A DNA stretch of 64,000 nucleotides from Rothia mucilaginosa ATCC 25296 (GTDB lineage: Bacteria > Actinomycetota > Actinomycetes > Actinomycetales > Micrococcaceae): assembly GCF_000175615.1 (NCBI RefSeq), contig NZ_ACVO01000024.1:1-64000 (forward strand), in the 5' to 3' direction. Position numbers and translations under genes: made by a program. The notes under the pieces were generated by a model. It did no database searches. It had not been told where the DNA came from and saw only the letters and a program-made list of their open reading frames with translations. Positions 18,600 through 25,950 of the stretch are shown in pieces (the stretch's first letter is position 1; the number at the start of each line of letters is the position of its first letter).

Positions 18600-19384
18600 G
18601 CGCGCTTAAACGCGGAGTAACGACCCGCGGAGGTGACGGTCAGAGCCAGATCCATGTCGTAGGTTGCTGCGAGGTTCGCCTCGGTAATGGTGGACAGGAT
18701 CGGGCCGGCGGCGACCACGCCGCCGTCACGGACCAGCAGAGCGTGGGTGAAGCCCGCCGGGATTTCCTCGAGGTGGTGGGTGATGAGCACGGTAGCCGGT
18801 GCGTAGGGGTCAGCGGCAAGCGCGGTCAGACGCTCAACCAGGTCCTCACGGCCGGAGATGTCCATGCCTGCGCCGGGCTCATCCAGCAGCAGCAGTTCGG
18901 GGTCGGTCATGAGGGCGCGGGCAATCAATGCACGCTTGCGCTCGCCGTCGGAGAGGGAGCCGAAGGTGCGGTCAGCGAGGGTATCGACACCCCACTCAGC
19001 CAGTAGCTCGGTGGCACGCTCGTCGTCCATGACGTCGTATTCTTCCTTCCAACGGCCGGACACAGCGTACGCTGCGGTCACGACAACGTCGGAAACCTTC
19101 TCGTTGGCGGGAATCTGGGTAGCCGAAGCACCGGAGGACAGACCAATGCGCGGGCGCAGGTCGAATACGTCAACAGCGCCGAGGGTCTCGTCAAGGATTT
19201 CAACCTCGCCGCTGGTCGGGTGCAGGCGGGCTGCCGCAATCGAAAGCAGAGTGGACTTACCGGCGCCGTTGGGGCCCAGAACGACCCAGCGTTCACCTTC
19301 GTTCACAGTCCACGAAACGTTGTTAAGGATGGGGCGGCCGCCGCGAATCACGGAGACATTCTGAAGGTTGAGTACGGTGCTCAT
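18596..19384 (-). CDS. Stand-alone ABC transporter ATPase
   Basis: Single ABC domain of 262 residues: Walker A GPNGAGKST (about 38-46), a variant signature LSDGERKR in place of LSGGQ, Walker B LLLLDEPGAGMD and the switch His in ITHHLEEIP. No permease is next to it; its only operon partner is the SPOUT methyltransferase. The same pair is common in actinobacteria, and the ATPase resembles the YlmA/ModF type. The transported substrate, if any, is unknown. Confidence 0.85.
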   Translation of the reverse strand: MSTVLNLQNVSVIRGGRPILNNVSWTVNEGERWVVLGPNGAGKSTLLSIAAARLHPTSGEVEILDETLGAVDVFDLRPRIGLSSGASATQIPANEKVSDVVVTAAYAVSGRWKEEYDVMDDERATELLAEWGVDTLADRTFGSLSDGERKRALIARALMTDPELLLLDEPGAGMDISGREDLVERLTALAADPYAPATVLITHHLEEIPAGFTHALLVRDGGVVAAGPILSTITEANLAATYDMDLALTVTSAGRYSAFKRA

Positions 19385-19529
19385 GGTTCTTCTTCCAGTG
19401 AGTTAGATGGATGGGATGCGCCCCCACCCCGCAACCTGTACCGGGTTATCGGAGTGGTTGGCGCATAGTGCGCGGCACCCCACATTGGGTTCCTCGCGCA
19501 AAATCTTAGAAGCTATAGGAGCCTTAGGG

Positions 19530-19617
19530 GCTATAGGTGCCGCCGCGTATGGGGCAGCGTGCCTCATCAAATGTACCTTGTCAGAGGGGCGGGCGCATCC
19601 GCAACGGCACCTATAGC
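19530..19617 (-). other. Large hairpin downstream of the SDR gene
   Basis: Perfect 13-bp arms (19530-19542 and 19605-19617) enclose 62 nt. It begins 12 nt past the stop of the SDR gene and contains the hexamer CTATAG in both arms; a third copy lies at about 19513. It may be an unusual terminator, since T-rich DNA follows at about 19500, or a stable 3' UTR structure. Confidence 0.45.
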
Positions 19618-19628
19618 GGCTGAAGTTA

Positions 19629-20372
19629 TTAGTCGATGAAGCCGCGTGCGCCGCCGACCAGCTCAACGTGGCCGGTCTCAACGTCTGCGGTGACCATCTT
19701 CGCGATTTCCTGCGCGAACTCGTTGACGGTGTAGAGCTTGCCGGCGGTCTCGCGGCGCTGCTCAATAGCGCCGGGGTGCAGGCGGTTCAGCAGGGTTGCG
19801 GTGACGGTGCCTTCAATCATGTCAGCGGACACGACGACCAGGGAGATACCCTTCTCGGAAAGTGCGGGGATCTCGGCGATCAGTGCGTCTTCGCCTGCGC
19901 GCTTGGACTCTGCGACGGGCTTGTACTCGTCCATGGTCTCAACCTCGCGGATGAAGTGCGCCTGGTGGCTGGTCACGAACACGATGCGTGCGCCTTCGGG
20001 CATCTTCTCTGCAGCCAGGCGTGCCAGGTTCAGCTGTGCGTCACGGTTCAGACGCATTGCGTAGTCTTCGCCCATGCCGGTTTCCATGCCGCCCGAAGCG
20101 TTCAGGATCAGGTAGTCCAGGGAACCGAAGGTCTCCACGGCGGTGTTGACGAGGTTCTGTAGGTCCTCATTGTTGGTCACGTCAGCCTGCACTGCGATTG
20201 CCTTGCCACCAGCCTCTTCAATAGCCTTGACAATCTTGTTCGCGCGCGGTGCCTTGGAGCGGTAGTTCACCACGATGTTCGCGCCCTCAGCGGCGAGAAT
20301 CTGTGCGGTGTCTGCGCCAACGCCGCGGGAGGAGCCGGTAATGATGATGGTCTTGCCGGTCAGCTGTGCCAT
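19629..20372 (-). CDS. Short-chain dehydrogenase/reductase with non-canonical active site
   Basis: A Rossmann-fold protein of 247 residues: TGSSRGVGAD (cofactor loop, 12-21), NYRSKAP (NADP-type basic residues), ADVTN, and NASGG in place of the usual NNAG. The position of the catalytic Tyr in YxxxK is Val (VAESK), and a Tyr lies 3 residues before that Val (EYKPVAESKRAGEDAL). From memory the same arrangement is conserved in a subfamily of actinobacterial SDR proteins, so it is not a local mutation. The substrate is unknown. It lies 73 nt downstream of the fabG-like gene on the same strand and is probably cotranscribed with it. Confidence 0.8.
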   Translation of the reverse strand: MAQLTGKTIIITGSSRGVGADTAQILAAEGANIVVNYRSKAPRANKIVKAIEEAGGKAIAVQADVTNNEDLQNLVNTAVETFGSLDYLILNASGGMETGMGEDYAMRLNRDAQLNLARLAAEKMPEGARIVFVTSHQAHFIREVETMDEYKPVAESKRAGEDALIAEIPALSEKGISLVVVSADMIEGTVTATLLNRLHPGAIEQRRETAGKLYTVNEFAQEIAKMVTADVETGHVELVGGARGFID

Positions 20373-20445
20373 AGTTTTATGTCCTTAAAGTTTAGAAAGG
20401 GTGCGCCCACGTTCGGGCGCTTCGTGCAGTCCGTACGGGGTGGGG

Positions 20446-21162
20446 TTAGTGACCCATGCCCAGGCCACCATCAACGGGGATGACAGCACCAGAAATGTAG
20501 CTAGCCTCATCGGATGCGAGCCAGCGAATCACGCGAGCGACCTCTTCCGCCTCCGCGAAGCGACCAGCCGGGATGGACGCCAGGTAGTTCTTCTTGGTCT
20601 CTTCGGGCAGAACCTCGGTCATTGCGGTGTTAATGAAGCCCGGTGCCACCACGTTAGCGGTGATGTTACGGCCGCCCAGCTCACGGGTGATGGAGCGTGC
20701 CATACCGACCAGTGCAGCCTTAGATGCGGAGTAGTTGACCTGGCCGGGGGAACCGTACAGACCCACCACGGAGGAAACCAGGATGATGCGGCCGCGCTTG
20801 AGCTTCAGCATGCCCTTGATGGCGCGCTGAACCACGCGGAAAGAACCGGTGAGGTTGGTGTCGACCACGTCGGTGAAGTCGGATTCCTTCATGCGCATCA
20901 GCAGCATGTCGCGGGTGATACCTGCGTTGGCGACCAGCACCTCCACGGGACCGAATTCTGCTTCAATTTCCTTGAATGCTTCGTTAATGCTGTCGGCATC
21001 GCGTACATCTGCCTTGACGGCGAAAAATTCTTCGGGGGCTTCACCGCTACGGTAGGTGATGCAGACATTGTGTCCTGCTGCCTGGAATTCCTTGGCAATT
21101 TCGTAGCCGATGCCTCGGTTGCCGCCGGTGACCAGCACGGTCTTGGGAGTGTTCTCGCTCAT
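20446..21162 (-). CDS. fabG: 3-oxoacyl-ACP reductase (FabG/MabA-like)
   Basis: NADPH-dependent reductase of the fatty-acid elongation cycle. The 238 residues show TGGNRGIG (12-19), NAGITRD, the catalytic Ser in LVSSVVGL, YSASKAAL with the catalytic Tyr and Lys, and the C-terminal SGAVIPVDGGLGMGH. The GITRD segment and the VDGGLGMGH end are typical of FabG1/MabA of actinobacteria. In mycobacteria fabG1 is followed by inhA; here a different SDR follows, not an enoyl reductase. Confidence 0.88.
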   Translation of the reverse strand: MSENTPKTVLVTGGNRGIGYEIAKEFQAAGHNVCITYRSGEAPEEFFAVKADVRDADSINEAFKEIEAEFGPVEVLVANAGITRDMLLMRMKESDFTDVVDTNLTGSFRVVQRAIKGMLKLKRGRIILVSSVVGLYGSPGQVNYSASKAALVGMARSITRELGGRNITANVVAPGFINTAMTEVLPEETKKNYLASIPAGRFAEAEEVARVIRWLASDEASYISGAVIPVDGGLGMGH

Positions 21163-21448
21163 GAGCTTCCTTGATGAGTCGACCCCTCACGATCAGAGCC
21201 GATGCAGCGGCTACGCGGTTGGGGTGTGGACGGATGGACAGACAAACCCTATTTTACCGCGTTTTAGCGCAAAGGTGCCGCAGGCTACACTCCACTCTTG
21301 AACACTGAACACCTGCTCCCCTTCTTTTACATGCCTCATCGGGCGCGTACACTAACTGAAGCGGAACAGCCCGCACCCCTTTTCTGCCCGGTCGCGCGGG
21401 CACGGAATAACACCGCACGTCGAGGCGCAATAGTAAGGATAAGAAGAC

Positions 21449-21676
21449 ATGGATCTGCTCGGTTCACTTTCTCAGGATGCACAGCCCGAGTACGCCAAGT
21501 GCTCCCGCAAGGGCTGCCAGCAGGCGGCAGAATTTCAGCTGCTCTGGAACAACCCGAAGGTGCACACCCCCGAGCGCCGCAAGATTTGGTTGGCGTGCTC
21601 CGAGCACGTGGGCTGGCTGGAGAATTACCTGCGCGAGCGCGAATTCTGGAAGCAGACTCTTCCGTTTGAGAGGTAG
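21449..21676 (+). CDS. Small Cys-containing actinobacterial protein
   Basis: A 75-residue protein with CSRKGC (18-23) and CSEH (50-53), spaced like a four-ligand zinc site, followed by an aromatic C-terminal stretch (WLENYLREREFWKQTLP). It is a member of a small family I remember in Micrococcaceae genomes with no proven role; some entries carry misleading enzyme names. The ribosome site is weak (AAGGATAAGAAG). Codon use is typical, supporting a real gene. Confidence 0.75.
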   Translation: MDLLGSLSQDAQPEYAKCSRKGCQQAAEFQLLWNNPKVHTPERRKIWLACSEHVGWLENYLREREFWKQTLPFER

Positions 21677-21718
21677 TGCCGATTGAGAAGTGATGCCGCT
21701 TGAGGGGATAACCCCGCT

Positions 21719-21738
21719 TATCGAAAGTAATTTCGATA
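21719..21738. promoter_or_regulatory. SOS-box-like palindrome upstream of the ydjM-like gene
   Basis: Perfect inverted repeat with arms TATCGAAA and TTTCGATA and a 4-nt spacer. Its core TCGAA-N6-TTCGA matches the outer bases of the actinobacterial LexA box TCGAAC-N4-GTTCGA, differing at the inner C and G. A second repeat, GTTC-N4-GAAC, follows at 21761-21772. LexA binding is an inference. Confidence 0.45.
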
Positions 21739-21784
21739 TATGCTATATTTGTTCTAATTAGTTCGAGTGAACATCCCGGCACCC

Positions 21785-21832
21785 AGGCAACCACACTCGC
21801 AGGGCAATCACACTCGCTGAGCAATCGCATTC
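21785..21832. repeat. Degenerate tandem repeat, about 17 bp x 3
   Basis: Three imperfect units with the shared core GCAA(C/T)(C/A)(A/G)CA(C/T)TC lie just before the ribosome site of the ydjM-like gene. Confidence 0.45.
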
Positions 21833-21848
21833 AAGGAGGCACCTCCCC

Positions 21849-22577
21849 ATGATGGGCTATTCGCACACCGTCAGCGCCGCAGCTGGCTGGCTAGTGCTCG
21901 TCGAGACGGGAGTGGTGCAGGTTCCCGATACCCCCACCATCATCGTGACCACCCTGGCGTGCGCCGGTGCGGGCATGCTACCGGATATTGACCACCACAA
22001 CGGCAGTATCGCCAACTCCATCCCGCCCATTTCACGCTGGGTAGCACGCATTGTTGGGGCAGTCAGCGGCGGACACCGCAAGGGAACGCACTCCATTTTG
22101 GGTCTGGTAGCTTTCTGGGCAATTGCCTATTTCAGCGCCAACCTGAGCTACAACGGAATCCCCTGGGCTTCACTACTTCTTGCCGCATTCTCGGGCGGCC
22201 TGGCATTGCGCGTGCTCGGCGCACCGGGTGGATGGATCGGTGCCGTCGCCCTCGGGTACGCCGCCTACACGACTGATTCGCTGGCACTACTCCCCTGGGC
22301 TATTTCGGTTGGTGCCACCATTCACCTGATTGGCGACCTGCTGACAACCCGCGGACTGCTGCCCCTCTACCCCATTGTTATCAAACCCCTGGTGGCATCC
22401 CCCCTATGGAAAAAGAGCGGCTACATGGCGCTGCCCATTCTGGGTGATGCCGGCAGCGTACGCGAGAAGGCGCTCGTTCTAGCATTGACCGGATACGTCG
22501 CCTGGTACGCGGCGGGCATGATGGGCTTTACCGAATACCCTCTGCAGATGTTCGGGCTGGGTATTCACGCCGCATAA
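21849..22577 (+). CDS. YdjM-like metal-dependent hydrolase-family membrane protein
   Basis: Integral membrane protein of 242 residues from the YdjM/YfhO-type family (LexA-regulated, putative metal-dependent hydrolase). Key motifs are SHTVSAAAGW with an N-terminal His, LPDIDHHNGS (about 44-53) and GHRKGTHSILG (about 77-87), which supply Asp and His ligands near the membrane face. Four or more hydrophobic segments follow. The E. coli homologue is induced in the SOS response; a LexA-like palindrome lies 110 nt upstream here. GGAG of the ribosome site can pair with the CTCC that follows it (4-nt loop), which may lower translation. The enzyme activity of the family is unproven. Confidence 0.82.
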   Translation: MMGYSHTVSAAAGWLVLVETGVVQVPDTPTIIVTTLACAGAGMLPDIDHHNGSIANSIPPISRWVARIVGAVSGGHRKGTHSILGLVAFWAIAYFSANLSYNGIPWASLLLAAFSGGLALRVLGAPGGWIGAVALGYAAYTTDSLALLPWAISVGATIHLIGDLLTTRGLLPLYPIVIKPLVASPLWKKSGYMALPILGDAGSVREKALVLALTGYVAWYAAGMMGFTEYPLQMFGLGIHAA

Positions 22578-22638
22578 CCCACAGAACTCAGGCGACATCG
22601 CCCAGACAGTAGCGTTCAAATAACAGAATTTAGACAGC

Positions 22639-22684
22639 AAAGCGCCCCGTCACTTCCCTACGGAAGCGGCGGGGCGCTTTTCTA
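22639..22684. terminator. Bidirectional terminator
   Basis: Perfect 11-bp stem (22639-22649 with 22670-22680) plus an inner ACTTCC/GGAAGC hairpin, T-rich on the plus side and A-rich on the left. It serves the convergent ydjM-like gene and the 28-codon gene. Confidence 0.88.
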
Positions 22685-22714
22685 ATCCTTATCCCGACCT
22701 ATCGGGGCGAGAGA

Positions 22715-22801
22715 TTAAGCGTCCTGGATGGGCCAGAAGACGTCAACCTCAACGTTCTCTTCACCGGAGGTGGGGTACTTCTCGAACTCAGTGTTGTGCA
22801 T
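22715..22801 (-). CDS. 28-residue small protein
   Basis: A short reading frame encoding MHNTEFEKYPTSGEENVEVD followed by VFWPIQDA. The ribosome site AAGGAG (22810-22815) is ideal, 8 nt before the ATG. All sense codons are those preferred by highly expressed genes here (GAG, AAG, TTC, TAC, CCC, ACC, GGT, GTT, ATC, CAG), which is very unlikely by chance. The frame ends 31 nt before a strong terminator, so it is a complete monocistronic unit. The peptide is acidic with an aromatic C-terminus (VFWP), without a membrane helix or Cys. I do not recognise the family. It could be a small regulatory protein, a modified-peptide precursor or a leader peptide. Confidence 0.75.
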   Translation of the reverse strand: MHNTEFEKYPTSGEENVEVDVFWPIQDA

Positions 22802-22816
22802 TGGCAGTTCTCCTTC

Positions 22817-22870
22817 GTGAGCGGGCGGGAATCTCTTCTCCCCCGCGTTAGCTCACCATCGGTAGTGAGC
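22817..22870 (-). promoter_or_regulatory. Leader of the 28-codon gene with two alternative folds
   Basis: On the minus strand GCTCAC (22865-22870) can pair with GTGAGC (22851-22856, 8-nt loop). The same GTGAGC can instead pair with a second GCTCAC (22817-22822), enclosing GCGGG/CCCGC (22842-22846 with 22825-22829). The second fold ends 1 nt from the ribosome site. The two are mutually exclusive, as in riboswitches or protein-controlled leaders. Confidence 0.5.
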
Positions 22871-23330
22871 CCTAATGTTTCGCATTTGCGTCCTCGCAAT
22901 GGCGGGAACAGTTATAAGTCTACGCCCCACGCATGTTGTGTTTCTACCATTTTTCCCACAATGTATGTAGAGACACATGAAAAATTCGAAAAGCCCACAC
23001 AGACCCCCTGAAATATCGCCTGAGAGCTTTTCTTTCCCTCAGAAAAACCCACAAGGCAACATTTTTTCCCGTCAAATACGTCGCAAGTTTCGTGTGTCAG
23101 AACCCACAAATCACATGCACGGGAACGCAATTACACCACATATGATCAGAAAACAATACAACCCCACGGGTCAGGTCACATTTTTCCGCACTATCCACGA
23201 GAAAAAATACCGACAATATCTCCGCAACACATTTTCAGAACACAAAAAATACGCCCTGGACAATACACCCCGGCCAATACGCCACAAACAATACGCCCCA
23301 GACAATAAAACAACACGCAATACACGCAAA
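22871..23330. other. Gene-free region
   Basis: About 460 bp between the leader of the 28-codon gene and the ABC-F terminator. The plus strand is A/C-rich with irregular copies of CAATAC (about 23263-23325). It should hold the promoter of the 28-codon gene. Two open frames (plus 22977-23375, minus 23191-23433) lack ribosome sites and typical codons. Confidence 0.5.
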
Positions 23331-23362
23331 GAGGCCCCGGCACCACACGGTACCGGAGCCTC
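23331..23362 (-). terminator. Terminator of the ABC-F gene
   Basis: A 14-bp stem (23331-23344 with 23349-23362) with two G-U-type pairs and an ACAC loop; T residues follow on the minus strand. Confidence 0.78.
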
Positions 23363-23393
23363 CCCCACGCTTTGATGTTCAGCGAATAATGCT

Positions 23394-24992
23394 TTACGCC
23401 AGCGAAATCAGATCCCGGTAATCCTTCGACCACAGGTCCTCCACCGCATCCGGCAGAAGCAGCACACGCTCAGGATCCAGCGCCTCCACGGCACCCTCAT
23501 CGTGAGAAACCATCACGATAGCGCCCTGATACGCCTTCAACGCATTCAGAATCTCCTCACGCGAGGCGGGGTCCAGGTTGTTGGTCGGCTCATCGAGCAG
23601 CAGCACGTTCGCACTCGACGCCACCAGGGTCGCCAGGGACAGACGGGTCTTCTCACCGCCGGAAAGCACACCGGCAGGCTTATCCACATCATCACCGGAG
23701 AACAGGAACGAACCCAAAATCGTGCGCACGCGGGTGTCATCCAGATCCGGCGCGGCAGACTTCATGTTCTCAAAGACAGTGCGGTCACCATCAAGAATTT
23801 CGTGTTCCTGCGCAAAATAGCCCAGCTTCGCGCCGTGACCGTACACGACCTCACCCGTATCAGGCTTGGTGGAACCAGCCAGCATGCGCAGCAGAGTGGT
23901 CTTACCGGCACCATTCAGGCCCAGCACCACCACGCGCGAACCGCGGTCAATCGCCAAATCAACGTCCGTGAAAATTTCCAGGGAGCCATAGGACTTCGAC
24001 AGGCCCTGGGCAGAGAGCGGAGTCTTACCGCACGGCGCCGGATCCGGGAAGCGAATCGCCGCAACCTTATCGCTCTGACGCTCATCCTCCAGGCCACGCA
24101 GAAGCTTCTCAGCACGCTTAATCATCTGCTGAGCGGCAACAGCCTTCGTCGCCTTCGCGCGCATCTTATTCGCCTGCTCCATCAGAGCATTCGCCTTCTT
24201 CTGCGCATTCGCACGCTCACGCTTGCGGCGGTGCTCATCCTGCTCACGCTGAGTCAGGTAGTTCTTCCAACCCATGTTGTACTGGTCAATCACGCAGCGG
24301 TTCGCGTCCAGGTAGAAGACGCGGTTGACGACCAGCTCCATCAGCTCAACGTCGTGGCTAATAACCATCAGGCCGCCCGAGAAGTTCTTCAAGAAGTCGC
24401 GCAGCCACAGAATCGAGTCGGCATCCAGGTGGTTGGTCGGCTCATCCAGCAGCATGGTGTCTGCATTGGAGAAGAGAATACGCGCCAGCTCCACGCGGCG
24501 ACGCTGACCACCCGACAGAGTAGACAGCGGCTGGGCGAGCACACGCTCCGGCAGGTCCAGGTTGGAGGTGATGACCGCCGCCTCCGACTCAGCCGCGTAG
24601 CCGCCGCCGGCAATGAACTCAGCCTCAAGACGGTCGTAGCGGCGCATACCCTTAGCGCGCACCGCCGGGTCCTCACTCGCCATATCGTCCTGCGCCTGAC
24701 GCATCTTGCGCGCCACACCATCCAGGCCACGCGCCGAAAGGATACGGTCACGCGCCAGCTGGCTCATGTCATCCACCTTCGGGTCCTGCGGAAGGTAGCC
24801 GATAGTGCCGCTGCGGGTGACCGTGCCGTCAGCGGGCAGGGTCAGACCGGCAAGCACCTTAGTCATAGTGGTCTTACCGGCACCGTTGCGGCCCACCAGA
24901 CCGATCTTGTCGCCCTTATCGATGCGGAAGGTGACCTCTTCCATGAGCAGGCGCGCGCCTGCACGCAATTCGAGGTTCTGTACAGCAATCAT
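23394..24992 (-). CDS. ABC-F family ATPase
   Basis: Soluble protein of 532 residues with two ABC domains and no membrane part, the mark of ABC-F translation factors or ribosome-protection proteins. First domain: Walker A GRNGAGKTT (34-42), LSGGQRRR, LLDEPTNHLD. Linker: the charged, Lys/Arg-rich helix pair at about 235-310 (the P-site tRNA interaction motif). Second domain: GLNGAGKTT, LSGGEKTR, LLDEPTNNLD. The linker composition fits housekeeping actinobacterial members better than dedicated antibiotic-resistance ones, but the two cannot be separated by eye. It is monocistronic and divergent from bioY. Confidence 0.9.
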   Translation of the reverse strand: MIAVQNLELRAGARLLMEEVTFRIDKGDKIGLVGRNGAGKTTMTKVLAGLTLPADGTVTRSGTIGYLPQDPKVDDMSQLARDRILSARGLDGVARKMRQAQDDMASEDPAVRAKGMRRYDRLEAEFIAGGGYAAESEAAVITSNLDLPERVLAQPLSTLSGGQRRRVELARILFSNADTMLLDEPTNHLDADSILWLRDFLKNFSGGLMVISHDVELMELVVNRVFYLDANRCVIDQYNMGWKNYLTQREQDEHRRKRERANAQKKANALMEQANKMRAKATKAVAAQQMIKRAEKLLRGLEDERQSDKVAAIRFPDPAPCGKTPLSAQGLSKSYGSLEIFTDVDLAIDRGSRVVVLGLNGAGKTTLLRMLAGSTKPDTGEVVYGHGAKLGYFAQEHEILDGDRTVFENMKSAAPDLDDTRVRTILGSFLFSGDDVDKPAGVLSGGEKTRLSLATLVASSANVLLLDEPTNNLDPASREEILNALKAYQGAIVMVSHDEGAVEALDPERVLLLPDAVEDLWSKDYRDLISLA

Positions 24993-25179
24993 GGGTGCCT
25001 TTCCGGATGGCGGTCTGGTGTGTGGGTTGATAGTGCTCGGTGGGCGGGATTCACCGGGTTAGAAGCGGCGAGCGCGCAGAGCACCTCATCAATTTTAGTG
25101 CAGGTGTGCCGAGTGCGCATGTGGGGCACCTTTTGTTTTTGTGGTGTGCGGTGTACGATACATACCGGACACTATTCGT

Positions 25180-25192
25180 AGAACATTGTTCA
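25180..25192. promoter_or_regulatory. BioQ-like operator upstream of bioY
   Basis: A 13-bp site reading, on the minus strand, TGAAC-AAT-GTTCT. It closely matches the corynebacterial BioQ motif TGAAC-N3-GTTAC as I remember it. It lies 93 nt before the bioY start. The regulator gene is not in the window. Confidence 0.5.
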
Positions 25193-25234
25193 AAAACTGG
25201 GTTGTGACAAGCAATCAACCACCGCTACCCTCAA

Positions 25235-25257
25235 CTCTGCAGAAAAAATCTGCAGAG
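25235..25257 (+). promoter_or_regulatory. Inverted repeat in the bioY leader
   Basis: Arms CTCTGCAG (25235-25242) and CTGCAGAG (25250-25257) with an A-rich 7-nt spacer, about 14 nt before the ribosome site. It can form an RNA hairpin or bind a dimeric protein. Confidence 0.4.
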
Positions 25258-25285
25258 CAATACGTATCAAAGGAGTACCACCCCA

Positions 25286-25918
25286 ATGACCGATTCCGTG
25301 CGCGAATCAGCTCAGGCAACCCAGGCACCGCGCCGTAACGTAGCGGCAAAGACCTCCCTCGCCACCGACCTCTCCCTCATCGCAGTGTTTGCGGGCTTCA
25401 TCGCCGCGCTCGCCATCATGCCCGCCGTCAGCTTGGGCGGCGTTGCGGTTCCCTTCACCTTCCAGACCCTCGGCATTTACATCACCGCTCAGGTGCTCGG
25501 CGGCAAGCGTGCCACCGCCTCCGTGGCGCTGTACCTGCTGGTTGGTTTCGCTGGCCTGCCCATCTTCGCTAAGGGCGGCGCCGGTTTGGGTACGCTCGCC
25601 TCCCCGAGTGCCGGCTACCTGCTCGGCTTCCTGCCCTTCGCCGCTATTGCCGGTACCCTCGCCTACCTGTTCACCCGCAACACCCGTTCGGTTGGTGCGA
25701 CCTTCCTTATGGCTCTGGTCGCGAACTTCTGCGGTTTTGTGGTTCTGACCGCCTGCGGTATCGCCGGTATGATGGTGAACGCCCACATGACTTTTGACGC
25801 CGCGTTCAGTGCGGCGATGGTGTTCGTTCCCTGGGATCTGGTGAAGTCCACGATCGCGGTTCTGGTTGGTTTGTCGGTACGCCGCGCCTTCCCGTCCCTG
25901 GCTTCTGCCCAGCGTTAA
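25286..25918 (+). CDS. bioY: Biotin ECF transporter, substrate-binding subunit BioY
   Basis: Membrane S-component that captures biotin. The 210 residues form about six hydrophobic segments after a 25-residue polar N-terminus. Family motifs are present: VPFTFQTLGIYITAQVLGGKRA, LYLLVGFAGLPIFA.GGAG and SPSAGYLLGFLPFA. The ribosome site AAAGGAG is strong. ATPase (bioM) and permease (bioN) genes follow in the same direction, making a complete tripartite transporter under one promoter with a BioQ-like operator. No biotin synthesis genes are in the window, so the cell probably scavenges biotin. Confidence 0.95.
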   Translation: MTDSVRESAQATQAPRRNVAAKTSLATDLSLIAVFAGFIAALAIMPAVSLGGVAVPFTFQTLGIYITAQVLGGKRATASVALYLLVGFAGLPIFAKGGAGLGTLASPSAGYLLGFLPFAAIAGTLAYLFTRNTRSVGATFLMALVANFCGFVVLTACGIAGMMVNAHMTFDAAFSAAMVFVPWDLVKSTIAVLVGLSVRRAFPSLASAQR

Positions 25919-25950
25919 AGGCACACGATGTGCCACACGAGAGGATAGCT

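Noticed and set aside
23263-23325. Repeated CAATAC motifs, considered as a CRISPR or iteron array
   Set aside because: The units are short, irregularly spaced and degenerate. There are no equal-length spacers and no replication or cas gene nearby.
22977-23375. A 132-codon frame upstream of the ABC-F gene
   Set aside because: It is Lys/Asn/Thr/His-rich with codons unlike the genome, has no ribosome site and ends inside the ABC-F terminator.
23502-25181. A 559-codon plus-strand frame over the ABC-F gene
   Set aside because: It is an Arg/His/Gln-rich shadow of the ABC-F gene.
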